43,277 nucleotides of DNA from positions 1-43,277 of IMG/VR virus record IMGVR_UViG_3300020118_000145; one strand, given 5' to 3'. Under the pieces are notes generated by a model that had not been told where the DNA came from, ran no database searches, and saw only the letters and a program-made list of their open reading frames with translations. This document shows, one piece after another, positions 38,382 to 43,277 of this stretch (the stretch's first letter is position 1; the number at the start of each line of letters is the position of its first letter). The translations under genes and the position numbers were made by a program. The DNA comes from a virus.

Positions 38382-39677
38382 ATGCTCTACGCCGGAGGGG
38401 ACGGCGAGGATTTCAAGCGACGGCAGCGGAGTCGCGAAGTGCAGGTGAACGACGCCAGCCAAGAGGCGCGGCGCAAGCGTGCCGCGGTCTATGATGAAAT
38501 CGGGCGTGTGCCGCGGTCGCGAGTCGGGCAAGTCGGCGGCGAGGTGACGCGCATCGGCGACGTGCACAAGTATCGGCAGACGTCAAGCGGATTCTCATGG
38601 GTCTGGACGCGCGACGACGGCGCTGGTGGCCCGCTGGCGATCGACGCGCAGGGGAACGTTAACTCTGTGAATCACAACAAGATTGCGAAGTACCGACCGT
38701 CAACCGGCTGGCCGCGGTGGATCAAGAACAACGGCGACGTCAATCCGGCGTCGATGCTGTCGCGCAGTCCCATTGCCACGGACCCAGACGGCAATGTGTA
38801 TATTGGCGACTTCAGCGGCGACTTCTTCAGCCACGGCAAGCGGCTCAAAATCAATGCGGACGGCACGGGGCACGATATTGACTTGGTCGACGACGAACTA
38901 CTCACGCAACAATTCTCGCTCGCTTTCGATCCGGATTCTGGCGATGTTGCCGGATATTTTTCGGCGGCGAACCGGTTGTTCTCGCGCACCTACGGAGACG
39001 GGCTTCGCCATGCGCCGCTCGGCACGTGGCAAACGCTCAATCCGTGGACTGCGGGAATTCGCGCCTTCGAGCGCACGCACGATCAGTTTTTTTTGCTGAT
39101 GGAGGCCGCGACCGTTGTTGCACAGGGCTACTCCGACGCAATTGTCCGAGACATCATCGCTGCCGACTGGGGGACGGCGATCGGTTCGCTGTATTCCGCT
39201 GCCGTGTTTCGTTTACCGACGCTCGATGCTTACGACGCACTGGTGACGCTGCCGACCTACTTCGGTTACAGCGCGACGGCCCAAAGCCTATGCCCGACGT
39301 CGGACGGCGGATTTGTCGTCGTCTACAACCCATCACCACCCGCGGCGGCCACGCTGTTCTACTCGGGTCATCCTGTTCAGTCCCCTCTGCCGGCGTCATG
39401 GAATGGCGTGCAGCGGTACGACTCGGATTTCGCGTTACTTTGGGACGCGCCGTATTTCGGCACGCAAGTGCAGGTCGATGCGGATGATAACGTATACGTG
39501 CTCGCGGCTGGCGGTGGCTCACTCACTGGTGGGTTGCAATATTTTGTGAAGCTCGCCGGCGGCGACGGATCATACATCAAACACAAGACTATTCCGTCGC
39601 CGGGTTTCTTCGCTTCATTCCGCGTGAACCCCGCGGGGGACGTTTTTGTGAGTGGGGCGAGGCAGCCGAAATATTAA
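38382..39677 (+). CDS. Beta-propeller-like tail-tip protein
   Basis: A 431-residue protein. After a charged N-terminus (residues 1-60) come repeated blades with DxxGNVY or DxDxNVYV ends (IATDPDGNVYIGDFSG, VDADDNVYVLAAGG, VNPAGDVFVSG) and SDGGFVVVY. These are marks of an NHL/SBBP-like propeller of six or more blades. It probably makes a receptor-binding domain. It is the last gene of the structural run and ends 37 bp before the convergent regulator gene. Confidence 0.7.
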   Translation: MLYAGGDGEDFKRRQRSREVQVNDASQEARRKRAAVYDEIGRVPRSRVGQVGGEVTRIGDVHKYRQTSSGFSWVWTRDDGAGGPLAIDAQGNVNSVNHNKIAKYRPSTGWPRWIKNNGDVNPASMLSRSPIATDPDGNVYIGDFSGDFFSHGKRLKINADGTGHDIDLVDDELLTQQFSLAFDPDSGDVAGYFSAANRLFSRTYGDGLRHAPLGTWQTLNPWTAGIRAFERTHDQFFLLMEAATVVAQGYSDAIVRDIIAADWGTAIGSLYSAAVFRLPTLDAYDALVTLPTYFGYSATAQSLCPTSDGGFVVVYNPSPPAAATLFYSGHPVQSPLPASWNGVQRYDSDFALLWDAPYFGTQVQVDADDNVYVLAAGGGSLTGGLQYFVKLAGGDGSYIKHKTIPSPGFFASFRVNPAGDVFVSGARQPKY

Positions 39678-39694
39678 GAGTGTCAGGCTGAACG

Positions 39695-39707
39695 GCTAAT
39701 TATTAGC
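39695..39707. promoter_or_regulatory. Short inverted repeat between convergent operons
   Basis: GCTAAT-T-ATTAGC is a perfect 13-bp inverted repeat in the 36-bp gap between the plus-strand structural run and the minus-strand regulatory operon. With a one-base loop it cannot form a normal terminator hairpin. It is more likely an operator or chance. I see no other terminator in this gap. Confidence 0.35.
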
Positions 39708-39713
39708 GGACGA

Positions 39714-39896
39714 CTACTTGATCTTACGTGGCCGTCCTGCCGGCATCGCCGCGAGCGCCGGCTTGCCAATTTTCTCAGCGATTGCCTCGCGCACGACGTC
39801 GGAGATCGGCTGTTTATTTTTACGACAGTACGCGTCTGTCGCGGCGCGCAACTCTGGGCTGACGGCGACACGGATTGACGCTTCGCTGTTTGGCAT
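39714..39896 (-). CDS. Ribbon-helix-helix regulator
   Basis: A 60-residue protein; ATG 39896 follows AGAGGA. The RHH fold (Arc/CopG) is clear: strand ASIRVAVSPELRAATDAYCRKN (beta strand and helix A), KQPISDVVREAIAEKIG (helix B) and a basic tail KPALAAMPAGRPRKIK with an AT-hook-like GRPRK. Its gene follows the HTH gene in the leftward operon, spacing 13 bp. It is likely a repressor or a control protein of lysogeny. Confidence 0.82.
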   Translation of the reverse strand: MPNSEASIRVAVSPELRAATDAYCRKNKQPISDVVREAIAEKIGKPALAAMPAGRPRKIK

Positions 39897-39909
39897 GGTT
39901 CCTCTGTGG

Positions 39910-40182
39910 TTACTTGCGTTTCGGTTTTTTCTCGACAATCCACCGCGCTACAACGGCCTGCATTTCCGGCTCGGGTCGATCCTCGCCGGTCAACCATCGC
40001 CGCACGGTGCGGTCGCTCACGCCAATGTCGGCAGCGAGTTGCCGCGCCGACACGACACCCGGCTCATAATGCTCGTCGATCAGTGATTGCAGCAGCAGGC
40101 GGACGCGTGACCAGTTGCCGGAGTCGGCATTGCGCCGCTTGCCTTTGGTCCAGTGACCTCGCGCTGTGGCGGATTTTGACAT
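39910..40182 (-). CDS. HTH DNA-binding protein, repressor candidate
   Basis: A 90-residue protein from ATG 40182. A basic N-terminus (SKSATARGHWTKGKRRNAD) precedes an HTH (RVRLLLQSLIDEHYEPGVVSARQLAADIGVSDRTVRRWLTGEDRPEPEMQAVVARWI). The GVSDRTVRRWLTG run is a typical recognition helix with a Cro/CI-like core. It probably regulates phage lysogeny. The only other regulators in the leftward transcript are the RHH protein and none with a protease domain, so it is a small Cro-like type rather than a full CI. Confidence 0.8.
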   Translation of the reverse strand: MSKSATARGHWTKGKRRNADSGNWSRVRLLLQSLIDEHYEPGVVSARQLAADIGVSDRTVRRWLTGEDRPEPEMQAVVARWIVEKKPKRK

Positions 40183-40196
40183 GTTTTTTCTCGCCG

Positions 40197-40256
40197 AAAA
40201 ACAGACGCCCTCCCGGCCATACGCTGCCGGGTTACGAATCCGGCGACCGGGAGGGC
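40197..40256 (-). terminator. Minus-strand rho-independent terminator
   Basis: GCCCTCCCGG (40207-40216) pairs with CCGGGAGGGC (40247-40256), with an inner stem of GCCGG and CCGGC. In the minus direction a U run (40201-40197, plus-strand AAAAA) follows the outer stem, so it terminates or attenuates transcription of the gene at 40268-40939 before the HTH gene. Confidence 0.78.
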
Positions 40257-40267
40257 AGAAGGTCGGG

Positions 40268-40939
40268 CTAGTCGCGGCGATTCGCCACGTCGGTACTAAC
40301 GAGATAGCAGTCACACTTCGGGCACTGGCCGTCACCGAAATATCGTGTTCCGTCGGCGCACTCGATCAGACCAGTGCCTTCATCTTCGTAGCTGTCGGTC
40401 ACGCGCAATGGTTCATGCTGTCCGCAGTTCGGGCAGTCGTCGGTAATTTCGATCACGTCCGCCTGAAGTTCTTCGGACCACGTTTCGGACTCGTCGTCCT
40501 CAGATGCGGGAGCGGCATCACAGACCGGAATGGCTTCGTCGCACCCAGGAACCGTGACATAGCAGTCGAAACCAGTCGTCGTTTCCTGCCACGACAGTTC
40601 ACATCCGAGTGCTGTTCCAGCCAGAGTCGGCTGCGCAGTCCGCACGGCGGCAATCGCTCGCTGGACATGCGAAGGAGTCAGATTTTTTTCTGTGATGTCG
40701 CTTTCGAGCACGTGCGGACTGCCGATGAACTCTATGGTGTGGGCGGAATACAGATCGTCATGACATTCCCACCGACCCGGCCCGTGATGCTTCCAGTCCT
40801 GCGAGCAGGCGTCGATATCGTCCTGAGTCGCGGGCCGCACCGTACCATCGTCATCGACCGCCTCGACGCAAGTCAGATCACAGTTTCCGGCAGCGAAATC
40901 GTCGTCATTCGTGAGACCCGGAATCGTTCGCAGATACAT
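40268..40939 (-). CDS. Acidic zinc-ribbon-containing protein, unknown
   Basis: A 223-residue protein from ATG 40939, with a strong GAAGGAG about 6 nt upstream. The C-terminal part holds CPNCGQHEPL and CPKCDCYLV, two CxxC knuckles about 45 residues apart (zinc ribbon). The rest is acidic (DDDESETWSEELQADVIEITDD). Function unknown. It lies in the leftward operon with an own terminator downstream. The opposite strand has a long overlapping frame but no ribosome site, so I prefer this one. Confidence 0.72.
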   Translation of the reverse strand: MYLRTIPGLTNDDDFAAGNCDLTCVEAVDDDGTVRPATQDDIDACSQDWKHHGPGRWECHDDLYSAHTIEFIGSPHVLESDITEKNLTPSHVQRAIAAVRTAQPTLAGTALGCELSWQETTTGFDCYVTVPGCDEAIPVCDAAPASEDDESETWSEELQADVIEITDDCPNCGQHEPLRVTDSYEDEGTGLIECADGTRYFGDGQCPKCDCYLVSTDVANRRD

Positions 40940-41057
40940 GTTTTTCTCCTTCGCCCGTCGGCGAGTCCCGACTTAACCAGTCGGCGGCTTGCGGCTGATT
41001 GCCGCGTGTCATTCCCGCGCCGGGAGGCGAGACCCGGTTACGCGATTCCGCGGGACG

Positions 41058-41104
41058 CTCCCCCGGCCCTCTGTGTCGGGTGCAAATCCGACACGCCGGG
41101 AGAG
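41058..41104. promoter_or_regulatory. Branched hairpin in minus-strand leader (T-arm-like on plus strand)
   Basis: Outer stem CTCCCCCGGC (41058-41067) with GCCGGGAGAG (41095-41104), 9/10 pairs; inner stem GTGTCGG (41073-41079) with CCGACAC (41088-41094), loop GTGCAAAT. On the plus strand GGTGCAAATCC resembles a tRNA T arm stacked on an acceptor strand. The hairpin lies in the 178-bp leader (40940-41117) of the minus-strand gene at 40939. Smaller hairpins follow near the gene start, and the SD AGGAG is just after TCGCC/GGCGA. No gene is seen in this gap. Confidence 0.55.
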
Positions 41105-41117
41105 CAGGAGTGCGGGT

Positions 41118-41402
41118 TTAACCCAAGACCTTTTGCCATTGTGGGTATTGGAGCAATCCGCTGCTGCGTGACGCGAGATCAACAGACAGCCCGGCATAGC
41201 TGCCCGGCGTGCTGCCCTCTGGGACGAGCGACATCATTGCTGCTTCGGCGGCCTCTCGCGATTGATACACCGCGACTTCTGCGCCGTCGCTAGGCCAGCA
41301 AGATCGCTCCACTTCTCCGCGCTCAATCCCTGCGGCCGTCAGCGGCCAAGAGCCGTCTTCGATTAATCCCGGCGTCGTGTAGATCGCGTACAGTGTTGTC
41401 AT
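41118..41402 (-). CDS. Small hypothetical protein, first gene of leftward operon
   Basis: A 94-residue protein; ATG 41402 with AAGGAG about 6 nt upstream. MTTLYAIYTTPGLIEDGSWPLTAAGIERGEVERSC followed by VAVYQSREAAEAAMMSLVPEG; I do not recognise it. It is the first gene after the sigma70-like promoter at 41482-41509 and heads the leftward transcript. Stable leaders suggest high expression. Confidence 0.72.
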   Translation of the reverse strand: MTTLYAIYTTPGLIEDGSWPLTAAGIERGEVERSCWPSDGAEVAVYQSREAAEAAMMSLVPEGSTPGSYAGLSVDLASRSSGLLQYPQWQKVLG

Positions 41403-41479
41403 GGTTTTCTCCTTGCCCTGCCGGGCGTCACAACTGTCCCGCGTTGCCCGGTGTAGCGTTCGTCGCTGCGTTACGTTTT

Positions 41480-41526
41480 CTATTATAATAGTTATCGTCG
41501 CCGCGTCAATAGAACTATTATAATAA
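41480..41526. promoter_or_regulatory. Paired palindromic operators around leftward promoter
   Basis: CTATTATAATAG (41480-41491) is a perfect 12-bp palindrome. Its near copy CTATTATAATAA (41515-41526) lies 35 bp away, centre to centre. Both contain TATAAT on either strand. They bracket the -35 of the minus-strand promoter, so a repressor bound to one or both would block polymerase. The small HTH or RHH protein of this operon is a candidate ligand. Confidence 0.65.
41482..41509 (-). promoter_or_regulatory. Near-consensus sigma70 promoter for leftward operon
   Basis: On the minus strand TTGACG (41509-41504) is followed, after 16 bp, by TATAAT (41487-41482), one mismatch from consensus at the -35. 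Transcription would begin near 41475, about 70 bases before ATG 41402. The -10 lies inside the palindrome 41480-41491. This is the clearest host-type promoter in the window. Confidence 0.82.
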
Positions 41527-41556
41527 TTTTCAGATTTTCCAAGAATTTATTTTGAC

Positions 41557-41766
41557 GTGTTTTCTGCTGGAAAAATAGCGATTTCCGCGTTTTTTATTTT
41601 CTCGCTTGCAATACAAGTAAACGCGTGTACACTACATCCCGCAATTGGAAATGACGCCAGTGAAGGCAACATGGTTTCGCCCCCGAGCGGCGGACCTCGC
41701 TCCGCGGAGAGCAGCGGACCGCTTACGTCAGTGTTGAGCGTCGCCACGGAACTGCGTCGCTCCTGA
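41557..41766 (+). CDS. Possible small secreted or lipoprotein
   Basis: A 69-residue frame from GTG 41557, with a signal-peptide-like start (GKIAISAFFIFSLAIQVNAC; a VNAC lipobox-like end) and a Ser/Pro-rich remainder. No good ribosome site precedes it, and an opposite-strand frame overlaps, so I am not sure it is real. If expressed it might be a lysogenic-conversion or exclusion protein; promoter support on this strand is weak. Confidence 0.35.
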   Translation: MFSAGKIAISAFFIFSLAIQVNACTLHPAIGNDASEGNMVSPPSGGPRSAESSGPLTSVLSVATELRRS

Positions 41767-41834
41767 TCTTCTCTCGCGACCGGGCAAATGGCTTTGCAGG
41801 TCGCTCAAATAAAACAAGGTGGCCACCGCGGTAT

Positions 41835-42002
41835 GTGCTCGCGGTGCGCGCCGACGAAAGGACCGTTCCATGCTTGCGCTTATCCGCGCCGAAGCCCCAC
41901 TGCAAAGACGGAGAGATCGCCGCGGTGTCGATGCCGGACGTGTTCGCGGCCGACGCGGAGATTCACGGCGTGCTAACGGCCGTCGCGCGGACGTTCGATT
42001 AG
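41835..42002 (+). CDS. Possible small protein, low confidence
   Basis: A 55-residue frame starting at GTG 41835. The better codons are at the end (HCKDGEIAAVSMPDVFAADAEIHGVLTAVARTFD), whereas ATG 41870, which has an AAAGGA ribosome site, is in a different frame and gives an Arg-rich shadow. Either a short protein, or the remnant of a frameshifted one. Its stop overlaps the convergent gene at 41999. Otherwise 41767-41998 has no gene. Confidence 0.3.
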   Translation: MLAVRADERTVPCLRLSAPKPHCKDGEIAAVSMPDVFAADAEIHGVLTAVARTFD

Positions 42003-42685
42003 CGGTTGCGGAGATGCCACTCACCTTCGGTGATTTCACTTTCGTACCAAAACCATTGATCTATCACTGTCCACTGCTCATCACCGGAAAGGTCTATTTT
42101 GACGTGCGTCCTCCAGTGTCCATGTCGTTTTTTTGATTCAGAAAGAGGACCGTAAGCAACTGCGTTTTTGGTTCGGATTTCTCGTTCAACGATCCTGCCG
42201 CTCCAACACTGCACTGTATCAATGAACTCGGTTGCATCTATTGAATCAAAAGCCAGCCGTTTGGCCGTGGTCACATAAAACCAAGCTCCAATGAACGTCG
42301 CCAACATGGAAAAAATGAACCATGCCATCCGACCCCGCGAGAGAGCACGCGAAACTATCAGCCATGTGCCAATCGCAAAAAGCAGAGCGCCACACAAGCC
42401 AGCGACACGGACGAACGTGCTGATTGATGCGCGATTTGAAACGGCAAGGACAGCGCCGACGAGAACTGCAAAAAACGGCCACAGCTTAGCCGCTACTGCT
42501 ATTGAGGGTTTCTCTGAACGGCTACTGACTGGACTGGTTACCGCCTCAACTCTCGTTGTTGTGGGGTCGGGAAATTTAAGACACGACTTGCACGCCTCAG
42601 GCGATGGCCGATCCACTGGAATCGCGAACGTCTTTCCGCAGCGAGGACACACCCACCGCTTACGTCCTTCAGAAATGCTTGCCAT
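41999..42685 (-). CDS. Zinc-ribbon membrane protein, accessory (moron) candidate
   Basis: A 228-residue protein from ATG 42685 (GGGG 6 nt upstream; ATG 42709 possible). Residues 10-40 hold CPRCGKTF and CKSC (zinc ribbon). About 60-150 has three transmembrane segments (LWPFFAVLVGAVLAVS, VAGLCGALLFAIGTWLIVS, MAWFIFSMLATFIGAWFYV). The C-terminal soluble part (GRIVEREIRTKNAVAYGPLSESKKRHGHWR, then DEQWTVIDQWFWYESEITEGEWHLRN) resembles MORN-like G-xx-HGHW strands. It stands alone between a convergent gap and the int end, on the strand opposite most genes, a typical place for lysogenic cargo, perhaps superinfection exclusion. Confidence 0.7.
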   Translation of the reverse strand: MASISEGRKRWVCPRCGKTFAIPVDRPSPEACKSCLKFPDPTTTRVEAVTSPVSSRSEKPSIAVAAKLWPFFAVLVGAVLAVSNRASISTFVRVAGLCGALLFAIGTWLIVSRALSRGRMAWFIFSMLATFIGAWFYVTTAKRLAFDSIDATEFIDTVQCWSGRIVEREIRTKNAVAYGPLSESKKRHGHWRTHVKIDLSGDEQWTVIDQWFWYESEITEGEWHLRNR

Positions 42686-42709
42686 GACGCACCCCGATTT
42701 ACACCTCAT

Positions 42710-43117
42710 CCGGCAGTGACGGCAGTGCCACGCGGACTAAACCGCGGCTGAACTGAAACATTAAACGATGAAAGGTCCGATTCGGATCACGGGAAATTAC
42801 CGAATGAAACATAGGGAATTCCCCTTGACAGAAACGCTATCGGAAGTCACCGTGTCTCGCAAGGATTCACGCGGTCAAAACGTTGCTGCGCCGGTGGGGC
42901 AAACCACCGACGCAGCGCATGACCGCGTTCACGCGAAAACGACTCGCGGACAACGGACATGTATCCAATCGGCAATGACGCCGTTCTTTATTTTGCTGCG
43001 CGCACCGCGTGCGCTGACGGCATATATCTCTGGGCTTCTCTTGCCCGTCCGCCCCCCGCCGATCTGCCCATGATCGTGCGCGTGTGAGCGGTTCACCCGC
43101 GACAAAGAAAGCGAAAA
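42710..43117. other. Region without a confident gene
   Basis: About 400 bp. A plus-strand frame (ATG 42768 or 42804 to 43073) is open but lacks a clear ribosome site and family; its product would be a basic 90-100-residue protein. A TTGACA at 42829-42834 looks like a -35, but no good -10 follows at 16-18 bp. A GC-rich inverted repeat is around 43000-43015. I treat this as a control region for int and its upstream gene. Confidence 0.5.
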
Positions 43118-43146
43118 GCCGGCGGTTGTTATCAGCAACCGCCGGC
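43118..43146 (-). terminator. Strong hairpin, minus-strand terminator before origin of numbering
   Basis: GCCGGCGGTTG (43118-43128) pairs perfectly with CAACCGCCGGC (43136-43146), loop TTATCAG. On the minus strand TTTTC follows, so it is a terminator for leftward transcription. On the circle it sits 41 bp upstream of the ATG at 38. It might isolate the int operon. Confidence 0.75.
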
Positions 43147-43150
43147 CGAG

Positions 43151-43277
43151 TAGGATCAATCCAAGCGCCTTGTTGAGGGGCCTTTGCATGGATGATACCC
43201 ACGTTGCGCGCGGCGTCAACCCAAATGCGACGGTTTTTTCGATTGCCCTGCAAGCTGGAGGTGGATTCATTCCGGAA
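43151..43277. repeat. Right copy of 127-bp terminal overlap
   Basis: Identical to 1-127. It contains the start of the first gene again (ATG at 43188, truncated by the window end). The two copies should be merged when the molecule is treated as a circle. Confidence 0.93.

Noticed and set aside
41073-41094. Cobalamin-riboswitch-like GGTGCAAATCCG
   Set aside because: Only this short box fits; the other conserved boxes of a B12 riboswitch are not visible and no suitable gene follows on that strand.
40166-41293. Long plus-strand frame (375 codons) opposite the leftward operon
   Set aside because: It has no ribosome site at its start, reads as basic low-complexity sequence, and lies antisense to two genes that have strong AAGGAG sites and CxxC motifs.

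Overview
The window is one complete, circular, temperate siphophage-type genome with a short overhang. Bases 1-127 are repeated exactly at 43151-43277, so the unique circle is 43,150 bp. A 127-bp identical overlap is what a de Bruijn assembler leaves on a circular contig, so I do not read it as a biological terminal repeat. The int gene and an undivided attP show that this is the excised or packaged form, not a prophage with host flanks. The attP core carries the 3' 42 nt of a tRNA-Pro(CGG), the probable bacterial attachment site. The host is probably a planctomycete: the phage csrA product closely resembles what I remember of planctomycetal CsrA proteins, and the DNA is GC-rich. This is inference, not a search result.

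Layout. (1) 38-1663: a small HTH/Xis candidate, tyrosine integrase, attP with arm-type repeats, terminator. (2) 1919-3901: a regulatory block with an excisionase-fold HTH protein, a FliA/WhiG-like sigma factor, an octapeptide-repeat protein, a His/Cys-rich microprotein and CsrA. (3) 3950-14008: DNA metabolism, with a nucleoside 2-deoxyribosyltransferase-like protein, AAA ATPase, DUF669 protein, SF2 helicase, broken HNH nuclease, dNTP pyrophosphohydrolase, mini metallopeptidase, metallophosphoesterase, C5 methyltransferase, primase/ATPase, an iteron-rich origin candidate and a RusA-like resolvase. (4) 14257-17772: a lysis/envelope region of small membrane proteins, a lipoprotein, a papain-like peptidase and a secreted thioredoxin-like protein. 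Between the lipoprotein and the peptidase genes lies a 78-nt element that folds as a circularly permuted tRNA. (5) 17798-39677: a head and tail module in lambda order (TerS, GpA-type TerL, portal, S49 protease with internal scaffold start, decoration protein, major capsid protein, head-tail proteins, tail tube, frameshifted tail chaperone, tape measure, tail tip and fibres). (6) 39714-41402, minus strand: a leftward operon with RHH and HTH regulators, driven by a near-consensus sigma70 promoter embedded in palindromic operators. (7) 41403-43150: accessory sequence with a membrane protein and little else.

How it fits together. Region 6 is the likely lysogeny control. Regions 1-2 supply integration and regulators that could redirect host transcription (sigma) and translation (CsrA). 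Region 3 replicates and modifies DNA. Regions 4-5 build virions and lyse the cell. The decoration and major capsid genes share a duplicated leader (same loop, different self-complementary stems, plus an identical Shine-Dalgarno hairpin), which suggests matched translation of the two most abundant virion proteins, possibly under the phage CsrA. The most unusual object is the permuted tRNA at 15526-15603.
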